DNA of 64,000 nt, from NCBI RefSeq assembly GCF_041956535.1, contig NW_027192192.1, positions 1,385,985 to 1,449,984 of the forward strand, read 5' to 3'. The position numbers and the translations under genes were made by a program. Shown piece after piece: positions 1-10,316 of the stretch; positions within the stretch are counted from its first letter, which is position 1; each line of letters opens with the position of its first letter. The notes under the pieces were generated by a model. The model ran no database searches and was not told where the DNA came from. It saw only the letters and a program-made list of their open reading frames with translations. The DNA is from Calcarisporiella thermophila CBS 279.70 (lineage: Eukaryota; Calcarisporiellomycota).

Positions 1-919
1 TTGTTAAGCGTAAATCTTCCGGCTTTATGCGGCATATTTATAAAACTATGGCCGAGGACATGAACGATATCCTCGTGGGTCCCTCCATGCTTGATTTAAT
101 AACGCAGCGGTTGGGCAAAGAAGTATTCCAATTCGCCACAGAGGATTTAGAAGATTTACCGGCCGACGCCATTGCCGCGATTGCATCGAACTCATCGTCT
201 ATCTCCGACGAGAATCAAGCTGCCGCTTCGCCAATGGAACGGTCGGTTTCGATATCCGAAGGAAACCTAAAGGCCATAGAAAATGAGGGAGTCACACCGC
301 TAACGGAGCCGTTATGTGATTTGTTCATAGAACTGTTTGAGTTGAAAGATAAAAATAACTGGCTAAGACGGCAAGCAATTGTCATCATTTTGCAACAGAT
401 CCTCGGCGGAACGATCGAAAGGTGGGTCTTAGTCTTCTAGATCCGTGATAAGCACGCATGAGAATATATTTTAAACCTCTTATACGCAACCATAGAAAAC
501 TACGGGAGACGGCTAAGCAGCTCACATCTGAGGAGCAGATCGCTCAGATTATCACCAAGCTGGCGGATAGCTTGTGGCCCGAGGGCGAGCGTCCTCGCGG
601 CCCGAAACCTGTGCGTTCAGAGGAGGAGAAACGCCATACAAAGATGGAGGCCAACCGAAAGCTGTCGACCTGGTTACCCGGTAGCGACCATACAGTACCG
701 ATTGCAGTAGGAAATCCCACTAACTCGATTTATATATTAGACTTGATAGGAAATATGGTTGGCCGGCAGAATGCGCGTCGTGGCGCGCGGCGTCTCTTTG
801 CAGTTTTCCAAAACCGGCGGCTTAACCAACAGTTAATGTACATTCTACTCGACGAAATAGTAAACGCCCTCTTTCCTGGGATCCCCACTGGGGTTGCAGT
901 ACGACTGCCTATGAGCTGA
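1..919 (+). CDS. Sorting nexin C-terminal region (Mdm1/SNX13-25 type), 5' partial
   Basis: The exons are <3-421 and 496-919, joined by a 74-base intron (gtgggt...atag) so that the frame reads ERKLRET across the junction. The encoded segment is the sorting-nexin C-terminal (Nexin_C) domain: a helix rich in LFIELFELKDKNNWLRRQA, then ILGGTIER, and near the end GRQNARRGARRLFAVFQNRR followed by LLDEIV. In full-length relatives this follows PXA, RGS and PX domains, and the protein tethers ER to endosome or vacuole membranes and binds phosphoinositides. Those upstream domains lie outside the window, since the frame is open to base 1. An acidic, Ser-rich linker sits around bases 190-290. The stop is TGA at 917-919. 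The identification rests on the conserved C-terminal block and is firm for the family. Which paralogue it is cannot be decided without the 5' part. Confidence 0.85.
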
Positions 920-1490
920 AAAGCACACAATTGAGAGGGGCTTTCTTCCTCTCTGTTGTATTGTAATTGTTTTATTTTATGATAGCTTTATGACATTATG
1001 GAGATATAACCTTTTTATTACGCATTTTTTACTGTTGGCAGCTCTTTTTTTTATCATTAATCCCTTATTAATTTCTCTGCGTCCGCTAGCATCCACCATT
1101 CCGTCTTAATTTAATTAACAAAAAGCACTGCATATTTTTTATTGTTTTTGCTAAAATGAAATCTCGATCATTATTTGAGTCTCCGACAAGGTATTAAGTG
1201 GCCACAACTTTTTCCTTTCCCTTTCGTTTACATTTTGTTAGTCCAGTTCCTTACATCTTGCGTGTCCCCACGCACTTCGTGCCGTATACCCTTTGTTCCT
1301 TTCTGTTCAAAATATCTGCTCCTAATTGATTCGGTACTGAGCTGGGCCTGGATTTCGTTTTAGGCAATTAGCATACTACTTCGTGCCTTAAAGCAGCCAC
1401 AATAAGCCCGGGTTCACTGTGGAGCCTTAACTGATCTCTTTATAATCACTGCTCTTTGCAAACTTTTGACATTTTGTCAGAGATTGAGAA
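920..1490. other. Intergenic, no gene seen
   Basis: This is a T-rich spacer between the sorting nexin stop and the methyltransferase start. It must hold the nexin 3' UTR and the next promoter. I see no RNA gene, repeat or convincing short ORF. Confidence 0.6.
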
Positions 1491-3496
1491 ATGTCATTTT
1501 TTGGGCTTTTCAAGCGTGGTGCAAAACTGCTCCGTCCCACCACGCCCCCTCCCCACGATCAATCCGAGCAGAGAAAGTACAAAAAAGTACTCAAGACTCA
1601 ATCTGTTTCCCCTCCACGGCCACCACCTGCACCTCCTCTTGAACTAGACCAAACGAGCGAGAATGAATCGCCTCTTCCTTCGCCTTTAAGTATGGTTAAC
1701 CCGGTTGATCCAGAGTATATGGTACATAATCTTGGAGAGAAGCTGATACACGATAATGCAAAGGTATGGAATACATATAGGCATTACACAGAGATGGGAT
1801 TGTATGTATTGAATTTGTATTTTTTTGTTTGGTGCGATGTTTGGAACGATAGGTTCTTCTTCGAACCGTGCTCTTGGAGACAATGGATAGGAGTCGGCTA
1901 TTGTTGGAGCATCGATTATTTTTGGCAACATATAAAGGGTATGCTTTGTACATTCCGAACTCAGTCACGTATGCCTTGTTGAGTTGTGAGCCCATTATTA
2001 AAACTAGGCTATTCGTTTCGCCAGTAGAAAGCGCGCTTGAACGAGGAACAAAAGTGTTGTGTATAGGGTTGGATAATATTAAAATTTATTATCAACGATT
2101 GCATTTAGAGCTCATGGTTTTTTTATTTTTTTTTTCACTTAGATGTGGAGATGGACTTTGGGTCATTGTAAGTGTTAACGACTTATGTAACATACCCTAG
2201 TTTATCTTAATCTTTTTTTTTTTCTTTTTTCAGGAAATGGCTCTCAAGTATCCTCGCTCCCATATTGTTGGGGTAGATCAAACTCTCCCAGCTGTGGCCA
2301 GAGGCCCCCATCCGTCCAACTCCAGCTTTCAGATTATCGGGTTCAAAAATATGCATTTACCTTTTGAGGACAACGCTTTTACCCTTGTCTACCACCGCAT
2401 GATCCTCCTCTCGTTGCCAACTGCTGAATTAACCACGTTGCTAACTGAAGCAGTGCGAGTTGCTCGGCCTGGGAATGGGTGGATCGAATTTTTAGACGTA
2501 GATAACAAAGTCTATCGCGGTGGAACAAAAATGCGCGAACTTCTTTCACATGGTTGGCTTTGATAATTAATGGTCGGTAGAAAGCTAGAAATAACCCTAT
2601 CATTAATTATTAGTAAATGGAATATTACGAAACTACGATGTGAATCCTCACGCGGCAAAAGGCTTGGGCGGTTTGTTTGGTGAGATTGGCCTTACCGAAA
2701 TCAAGAAGAGCTGTCTCTCATTTCCACTAGGAGGTAAGCTTTTTGTTTTGTTCTATTTTTCCTAGTTAATTTTTTTTTACATAATTATCAACATGTTACT
2801 TTCTACTTCTTAGAATGGGGCAAAAACATCGGAAATACCCACGCTCATACCTTTCTCCCGCTTCAGGCGCAACTTTTCAAGCAGCCATCACAGCAACTCC
2901 CTTTTGATCTTGCCACTGACCCCCTCAAAGAGCGGCTAATTGAAAAGTGTCATGAGGAATTGGAAAAACACCAAGCCTACATCAACTATTACTTGGTGTT
3001 TGGCCAAAAACCTGCTGAACTCCAATTGCCAAGGAGAAGAGCATCCGAAAAGTTTCTCGGAGCCTATTCTTCAATCCGCTCAACTAAAACTCTCCCACTT
3101 CGCTCTTCGCTACATTCAATTATGACACCACCATCAAGTTGTCGCTCCTCCACTGATTCCACTGCCGGACGAGCCACTATGTTTTATGATGCAGACGAAG
3201 AGAGTATCTCATCGACAGATGAGATCTTGGCATCTCTCGATATTATCGCATCACCACGACAAGAACGCACGAGATCTTCCTCGGTCACCGCGTTAGAATC
3301 TGGGCAGTCCCCAAGAAACTCGCCCTCTTTCTCAGTTCTAAGGGTGCGACATTCGGATGGATCATTGGCTGCACGTCGACGACGGCAACAACACCAGCAA
3401 GCAATACAGAAGCATAAAATGTCACAATATTACGGTACCGCTAGAGAACTGGAAAGGAAAAGAAGTATTATTGGTACAACGTATGCATATTTTTAA
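1491..3496 (+). CDS. Class I SAM-dependent methyltransferase
   Basis: Six exons can be joined into a 544-residue protein: 1491-1801, 1891-2067, 2143-2167 (25 bases), 2234-2552, 2614-2733 and 2814-3496. The spliced frame gives the glycine-rich SAM motif VLCIGCGDG, split by an intron, followed by the acidic end of strand 2 in HIVGVDQ and the FKNMHLPFEDNAF motif typical of class I methyltransferases. The N-terminus is Pro/Ser-rich and low complexity. The C-terminal 180 residues are Ser-rich with an Arg/Gln-rich stretch and no domain I know. The substrate cannot be told from the sequence. Two of its five donors are GTTGG rather than GTRAG, and the first intron has a competing acceptor, so exon edges near 1800-1890 are the least certain. 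Neighbouring genes do not suggest a pathway. Confidence 0.8.
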
Positions 3497-3896
3497 TCCC
3501 CCTCCTCCCTCCCTCCCCAATCAATTCCCTTTTCCTTGATTTGTCTATACTTATTCATATGTAATATCCCTCATTGTTCAATGTTTCTATCAATCCCTGC
3601 CAGAAATACTATTTTGTCATATGCATATGTTACCTTGTTATTTGTGTTATTTTCTCTCCATTGTTTATACCACTACATTGAATTATGGATAATTTTAATT
3701 TAGCATACATTACTATAGTAAATACAACAATTTCATTTTGGGTTTTTATTACGATCAGTGGCAATTTTTCAAAATCGGACCCTTGGCGTATATCTAGTTA
3801 GTTCTTTCCGAATCAAATCAAAACTTCTTTCCAACTGACTAATCTGATCAAATACCATAAGCCTACTCGACCTAGGAAAAAGAAATTTTCATCACC
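3497..3896. other. Intergenic spacer
   Basis: This is AT-rich sequence between the methyltransferase stop and the Rvs167 start codon. It presumably holds a 3' UTR and a promoter. A short C/T-rich tract follows the methyltransferase stop. Nothing else is recognisable. Confidence 0.5.
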
Positions 3897-5645
3897 ATGA
3901 GCTGGTCAGTTTCTTGCGTTTTCATTTCTAACTAAGAGAAATTTCCCATTTACCATGCAATTTGATAAAAAATATGTTTCCTCGAATAACAGGAAAGGGA
4001 TCCAGAAGGCCGTCTCGCGTCTTCCACATCAATTTCTGGCTGCAACCGGCTACTCGGAGGAAACAAATGACACCGAGTTTAAGCAGTTAGAAGCCAAGTT
4101 CTCGGATTTGGAGCGCGTTGCTGGAAGACTGCACACGGATTCAGCTAAATATCGCGATGGGATCATGGGTATACATATATAAGTGATTACAATCGCCTCA
4201 TATATAATAATCCACTTATTTCATATACCATGCTGTAGCACTGCTTAATCATCAGGCAACCATTGCTGAAACTTTAGTTGAGCTCTATGGACCTATTGAT
4301 GGTCGTGACGATGGATCCGTTGCGAGACGGCCGCAAGCCTCACCCCAATCTATGACCGCAATACAACAGTACTGCACGCTAATGACGGAGACAAGAGACG
4401 TTCTTATCCCCGAGCTGGTAATCAAATTATATGCGCTGTAGCTTACCTGCGCTGAGGCTAAGATATAATGCGATTCAAAAAAAATATATAGGACATGATG
4501 GATCGACTTGTCATAAGGCCCACTGCCGATTTGATTGAGATAATGAAGCTGATAAGAAAAACAATTGTTAAGCGCAATCATAAGGTCCTTGACTACGATC
4601 GCTATAGAAATTCTCTGAAGAAGTTGAAAGACAAGAAAGAACGAACCTTGAGCGACGAGAGAGCCATGTTTAAGGTAGATATTTTGGTTACTCTGCTGTG
4701 GGCATTAGGGAGTGTTTATTCATCTATCTCTTTTTGGTTTTGTCTGCTTAACAGTTGGAAGCTCAGTATGAACAAGCTACTCAAGAATACAACTACTATA
4801 ATAACGTCCTCAAAGAGCAGCTTCCAACTTTCTTCCACCTCAAAAATGAGTTCACAGATCCGCTCTTCTCCTTTTTGTACCAAATGCAATATCGGATACA
4901 AGGCATTTTAATGCAGAAGATGAACGAAGTCGCGGCATTAGGATATTTCGACCTGGATACCGATACGATCCTGCTTTTCGATCGCCGAAAGAATGAAATA
5001 CAAGCCCAATTGGACGAGATGACACTATTATCGCGAAAAGCACTAGCCCAGGGTAAGATTATTTTTCCTCCATAGAGGAGCTATTTAGTGAAAAGCATAC
5101 ATTGCTATTATTACATTAGCAACGTCCTCGCACTTTCGCAGCAAGTTCGGCCACGCTCATGCACCCTCTATCTCGTCAGAGGAGCCCCATGACGAGCCTC
5201 TCCCCCCCTACTCTCCGACAAGTCACGCTACCCCTTTTGGAGATCGGAAATATGGGTCTAATTATCCCCCCCCCAACTCTATTAGCTCTAGCTCCAATCT
5301 AAGCGCGGCGCCAACTACAAGCACACGAGTAGGTCCCCCTGTATCCCCTCCCGTTGCGCCCAAGCCTACATTAAAGAAATATGTGGTCGCCCTGTACGAC
5401 TACGAGGCACAGGCGGAAGGAGATCTAAGTTTCCATAAAGATGACAAGATAGAAGTATTGGAACGCACCCAGAGTTCGGAAGACTGGTGGACGGGTAGGC
5501 TGAATGGGAAAACGGGAGTCTTTCCAGGTAAGCATGGGTGACTTCGTAGGCACCTTTTCTTACGGTCACTCCGTGAAAAGAGAGTTGGTGACCTTATTTA
5601 CTGATTTCCTCTAATCAACTAGCCAACTATGTGGCCGAACTCTAA
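3897..5645 (+). CDS. RVS167: BAR-SH3 endocytic protein (Rvs167/Hob1, amphiphysin family)
   Basis: The exons 3897-3904, 3993-4168, 4239-4417, 4492-4674, 4755-5052, 5120-5527 and 5623-5645 encode 424 residues. The protein begins MSW-KGIQKAVSRLP, the invariant N-terminal amphipathic start of fungal N-BAR proteins. The BAR domain covers roughly residues 10-240, then a Pro/Ser-rich linker (PPYSP, PPVSPPVAPKP), and a C-terminal SH3 domain with ALYDYEA, EGDLSF, WWTGRL and the final NYVAEL. Relatives bend and scission endocytic membranes and bind actin regulators through the SH3 domain. The first coding exon holds only 8 bases (ATG AGC TG), which decides the start, because the downstream exon has no suitable ATG in frame with the conserved N-terminus. 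The order N-BAR, linker, SH3 and the length match the family closely. Confidence 0.95.
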
Positions 5646-5888
5646 CGAATCTCGGCAAAACCACCCATTTTCTGGTCATACCATCATCCTCGCTTCATTT
5701 ATTCATCTTTCCATTCATTCTTGAAACGTTTGTATTTCCGTCCGCTTCGTTACTCAAACGAATAAACAATAGCAGCCGGTTCACTAATTTTTTTGGCTGT
5801 ATTTTGATTCAAAATGCAAATGTATGCTATTCTCTTTAATGGGCCTCTGTTGAATAAAATATACACGGCCTCCAGTTTACAGTCACGT

Positions 5889-7808
5889 TTATAAATACCA
5901 CTTCCGCCACTTCGTCCAGTTAGATGCTCGACCCACCTTCTCCTCCTCCTCTTCCTCTCTATCAAAGGCAAAGTTGACTCGTATTATCTCGCCAAACCCC
6001 TCAGCCATCTTGGGCTCCTCAAATTTCGATGCATACATTCGGAATGCAATTTCCGGCACCGGATTTGCCTTTTGGACCTCGGATCGGAACTGGTTATTGT
6101 GCTTCGCGAGAGCCTCGGAAGCAGTGAACCAAAAACACCTTGTGGGGATATTGTGTTGCTTCGCAAGTTGAATGTAGGCTCGACGGGCCTCGGCCGTAGG
6201 ATTGGTATTGTCTAGAAAAACAAGGTCAGCTAGGAAAGAAAAATTGCTGCCGTCAACTCATACCTATGACTACGGATTTTCCTTCTTGAAGTGCAGCCTT
6301 GCAAGCGACAGTGCACCTCTGGCGGGTACCGAGAGTATCCTGTCGAAAATCGATATGTAAGAGAATAAAGCAAATATGATAGAGCTGCATTGCATACCTG
6401 ATTTATGTGGACATATCCTTGAGAAACCAGCCGTTTCTTCGCAAAACTATGAATAATTAAAACAAAAGTTTGCACCTTATCGATCCAAGATTGTGAAGGT
6501 GGAAATTACTATGTTTTGCCACTAGCAGGGTAGCCCACAAATATGATCATTTCTTGCTTCACCTCCTCAGAAAAGAGAGCCGAAGGAGATAGTGCTGCAG
6601 AGGATAGTTCTATACCAGAAATGAAAGCAGTTCAGCCTATAAATAGTGGCACTGAACCCAAGTCTTACTACCAACCCTCCATTTCGACTCTAGGGTCAAA
6701 ATCTCCCCAGCTAAATGCGGCCATCGGCTCATCAAGAAAATATTCCTCAGGCGTCGAGAAAGAGATGCCAATATTGTCTGCAAATTTTCTGAAAATCAAT
6801 GTAAAAGTTGGCCAGCATGATTAGGAAAATATCAACTTCTCAAGCTCACCTATCGACACAGGCGTGGTCCTCTGGCGCACCTTTTTTCCATCCCTTGGCA
6901 CGCCCCGCGGCATCCCCGATATAAAAGCTTTTCTCTAGTTCTGTGTTCCAAACAAGTTAAACAAGTGTATCAAATATAGCGTGATCGAGTCACAACGATG
7001 TACCAACTTCGATGCCGCTATTATGCTCGGATAAAAAACTCGACCACATCCCTGTTCGCGGCTTTCTATTGGAATCATACATGGTAGCAACAAATATTTG
7101 CAGCGGAATGTTTAGCTAAATGTGGGGTGATATAGATCACAGAGTAAATCAATAAATAAAAAAATAAAGATAAATAAAATCCCTTGCAATAGTATACCTC
7201 TGCAACGACATGATTCATTTTTTCTTTAAAATCAGATTTTCTTTTTTGATGCTTTAGCCCACCTTGATTGGTGAAAATAACCACTTTATACCTATGAAAA
7301 AGAGTTTAGTTAGTCGTAAACCCAACATCCTTATATCAATATCCATTTTACCCCTCCTCGTGAAGGCTACGCAATCTTAAAGGGACGACAGGATTCCACC
7401 ATTCCCAATCGCTGGAATCCTTCGGATGCCGCCTGCCTTGTTTTGGTTTAATGAGCGTTCCGTCCTGAATTAATTGAACCCATTTGTAAATGCCTGTATT
7501 GTCCCAATTAAATTCTATCTACCTACGAGATCAAAAGCCGCTATCTTAGCATTTCCCGCAGGATTCATGTGAGCTGCTAGCATTAGACCATCTCTCTCCC
7601 CCCATGCAAGCGATATTCTTTCCTTCATCTTCGTAAAGAAAGGATGAATTTGCGCCGCTTCACTAGTACGAGCTGCTACTAGGAATTATCGACAATTAAA
7701 ATCTTCAGCAAGGATAATTCGCTAATAGATCACAATCACACCTTTGACCCTAGCCTCTGCCTCCTTACTTTCCATTCGTCGCTTAGTGCCTCTATTATTG
7801 ACCGTCAT
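5889..7808 (-). CDS. Bifunctional polynucleotide 3'-phosphatase / 5'-kinase (PNKP)
   Basis: Eleven exons on the minus strand join to 427 residues: 7808-7742, 7672-7527, 7464-7352, 7291-7198, 7115-7004, 6940-6850, 6788-6676, 6609-6510, 6446-6398, 6339-6264 and 6211-5889. The N-terminal half is a HAD phosphatase: the catalytic motif FDLDGTLI is split by an intron (FDL|DGTLI), then FTNQGG and a third motif GDAAGR. The C-terminal half is a P-loop kinase with GYPASGKTYFA, then HINQDTLGTR and CFWFTASEALAKHNNQFR near the end. Such enzymes restore 3'-OH and 5'-phosphate ends during single-strand break repair. There is no FHA domain, as in fungal and plant forms. The start was chosen at the first ATG in frame. 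The tail ends in an acidic EEEEE run and a Trp/Lys-rich end. It converges on RVS167 and is divergent from the secreted-protein gene. Confidence 0.93.
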
Positions 7809-8170
7809 CGGTTCTGGCCGAGAATTGGTATTGGGGTGTCCTAAAATAGCAAACTACTATGGGCAGGCCTCTGCCATAAAAAATGGAAGGAAAATGCCTC
7901 GCTCATTTATGTGACTTCTGTGACGCAGGGTGATAAAAGTCCCACAAACACGTATTTACTTCCATTTTCAGGAGAAATTAACGTTAGAACAGATCCGTCC
8001 ACAAGTTTAATAGATTCAGTCCCAAGTTGTCAAAGACAATATAAAGTAGTTTCCACACTATGGCCCCACCGCCCCCTCCCCTTCTCCTCTTCCTCTACCC
8101 TGGCTTTGCTGTCGATTTTGTAAAATCTCTTCTACTTCCCTCCCCATTCATTCAGTAATTGTCACGCGCA
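7809..8170. promoter_or_regulatory. Divergent intergenic region (PNKP / secreted protein)
   Basis: About 360 bases lie between two start codons that point away from each other, so both promoters must fit here. A C/T-rich stretch at about 8065-8155 precedes the plus-strand gene, as is common for fungal core promoters. No specific binding site is claimed. Confidence 0.45.
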
Positions 8171-8819
8171 ATGAAGCTCTCCACCCTCATCATAGCCCTA
8201 TCCACACTGGGTTACATTCATGAAACCTGTGCCCGTAAGTATCAATAACGACCATTATTCGGCATTATCCAACTCACGCTCTCTTTGTAAATTGTTCATG
8301 TTCTTCTCCAGAACCCAGTGTGGAATCAGGTAATTCGAAACTCGTTTATTCAATACTCCTCAGTTAGCTCTTCTAAACCACACTTCTCTTCCAGTTCAGA
8401 AAACCTATAATTGCATAGTAGGTTGTAGGACCATGGAAGCTCTGCATGTTGCTCAATGTTATCAGAATTGTATTGTGCAAAATTACGAAGCAAAGCCTTT
8501 GCCCTCAGCCCCTAGCGATGCATCCTCAGTCGCAACCATATCCGATCCTTCCTTGATACCTGCAACCTCTTCAGAGAACAATGCTGCCACCCCATCTCCA
8601 ACCGCTTCATTGGCCACCGATTCCCGCGATTCTTCGCCAACCATCCCATCGATTGCCACCTCTTCGATTCAAGATACAAGACCATCACTGCGCACGCTCC
8701 GGCCGGTACCGATCCCCACATACAATCCCAACATCTCTCCAGGGAATCGTCCCGTACACTCTCTATCTCTGAAAGGACTGGCTATCTTTAGCATAGTGGT
8801 GCTGGTTAGCATCGCTTAA
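8171..8819 (+). CDS. Small secreted Ser/Thr-rich protein, probable GPI anchor
   Basis: The exons are 8171-8234, 8312-8329 (an 18-base microexon) and 8395-8819, giving 168 residues. Residues 1-21 form a signal peptide (MKLSTLIIALSTLGYI...CA). A compact cysteine block follows with two CX3C pairs (CIVGC and CYQNC) about 11 residues apart. The middle is a long Ser/Thr/Pro-rich segment likely to be O-glycosylated. The last 18 residues are hydrophobic (LAIFSIVVLVSIA), fitting a GPI-attachment signal. This layout suits a cell-wall or surface mannoprotein. No enzymatic domain is seen and I do not recognise the family. The Cys pattern resembles short Cys modules in many fungal secreted proteins. The function is unknown. 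Confidence 0.75.
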
Positions 8820-9007
8820 TCAAGGGGCCTTTATTCGTGAATAATATCCTTCCTTATGATAACGTTGTTTACTTTTTTAACCCAATCCAAATAAATTCTC
8901 CCTTGCTTAAAATAAATACACTACAAAAAAACACGAACAATCTTGAAATAAAAATAGTACTATGAAGAACCGTGCCTTTTGTAAACATTGTCCCATTGTC
9001 CAGTTCG

Positions 9008-9999
9008 CTACAGCTTGCTTCCCCCCGAGCCCGCCTTCGCTAGGTGGCAGTATCCATTGGCCAACACCACACGGTTACCCACCTTAGTCACAAATGAGAT
9101 CACGCGCTTCGTGGGCGTATCCTCCACAACCCACACATTGGTGCTCAGTGTATCTCCCGGGTACACCGGCGAAGCGAATTTTGCTCCAAATCCCTTGAAC
9201 TCGTATCCTTCGCCAAAATGTTTAAGGATGGCATGAGCGGCATAGCCATACGTGCAAAGGCCATGAAGAATCGGTCGCTCAAATCCGATTTTCGGCGCTA
9301 TCGTGGGGTCAATATGGAGAGGGTTATAATCGCCCGAGAGCCGGTAAAGAATGGCCTGCTCGCGACTTGTCGTGTCCACCACAATCTTGTCCGGCTCTCT
9401 GTCGGGCACCTGCACCAGCCTGCTTTTGCCTCCCTTAGGACCCCCGAATCCCCCCATTCCAAAGATAAACACCTGGCTCACCGAACGCGAGTACGTTCTC
9501 CCCTCTTTATCGCAAAGCGTTTTCGAGGTCTCGATGACCATTCCTTTTCCACGATCGTAAATACCCTCCACGCGACTTCTCATCTCCATGTCTCCCTGAG
9601 TTGGAAGCGGACGGAAAATCTCGATATGCTCTTCGGCATGCACAAGCTTCTTGAGATCAATTGATGGCAAACCGGGGATGGAGGAGACTGCACCGGGTCC
9701 GGCGCCAAAGACAGTGGCATCGAAGCTTGCGCCCTTGAGCGAAAGTACCACCGGATAGGTTGGGAAAACGCGAAAATCCTTATCTGAATTACGGGGATAC
9801 CATGAGTGATTTAGAGAAAAAAAATGGTGCACCACGTCTATATTAGTCACCCCTCTAATTGGCACGTACCTAACTCGTACAAATACTTGAGCTCATCCTC
9901 TTTTACGCCGATGGAGAGCGCATAGAGCATGCAGTCTCGGCGATTGTAAAGCACGCGCTGAGGGGGGAACTCATAACCGACCGCCTTTTGAAGGTCCAT
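9008..9999 (-). CDS. Peroxisomal MaoC-type (R)-enoyl-CoA hydratase 2
   Basis: The two exons 9999-9870 and 9783-9008 encode 301 residues. The N-terminal half is a MaoC-like N domain (YALSIG near the start). The C-terminal hot-dog domain has the hydratase-2 motif YRLSGDYNPLHIDP with catalytic Asp and His, followed by RPILHGLCTYG. The protein ends in SKL, a canonical PTS1 peroxisomal targeting signal. This is the architecture of the hydratase-2 part of fungal multifunctional beta-oxidation proteins and of stand-alone hydratases. It hydrates trans-2-enoyl-CoA to (3R)-hydroxyacyl-CoA. No dehydrogenase domain is fused, so this is a stand-alone form. Its start codon lies 317 bases from that of TPS2 on the other strand, so the two share an upstream region. 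Confidence 0.92.
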
Positions 10000-10316
10000 A
10001 CTTGTTTTTAGCCTAGGGCAAACGTATGAGAAGAGAAGAAATCCTCACGCACGTGGAAATGACGGAGGGCATAAATGAATCGATTGTCCACTGTCCATGT
10101 GACGGTCTTTTTTGTGAACGACCTTGCAGATAAGATGGGAATCGATGAACTTTTTAACTCCGCGTTAATTTCTTGCCTTTTTCTTCCTCTTTTTCCTGAG
10201 TGTTCTTAACTCCCACCCTTAGTTTCCAGAGCCTTCGCTTATCTTCCCCAGCCGTCATTTTCTCTCCTCATTCGCCCTATACTTGGCATCCTCATTGCAC
10301 AGCTAAAATTATTAGA
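10000..10316. promoter_or_regulatory. Bidirectional promoter region (hydratase / TPS2)
   Basis: A 317-base gap separates the divergent start codons of the peroxisomal hydratase and the trehalose-phosphate phosphatase. The TPS2-proximal part is C/T-rich (10160-10250). No defined operator was recognised. Confidence 0.5.

Noticed and set aside
9218-9664. Plus-strand frame opposite the MaoC hydratase
   Set aside because: It is a shadow frame, and the minus strand has the complete hydratase-2 motif and PTS1.
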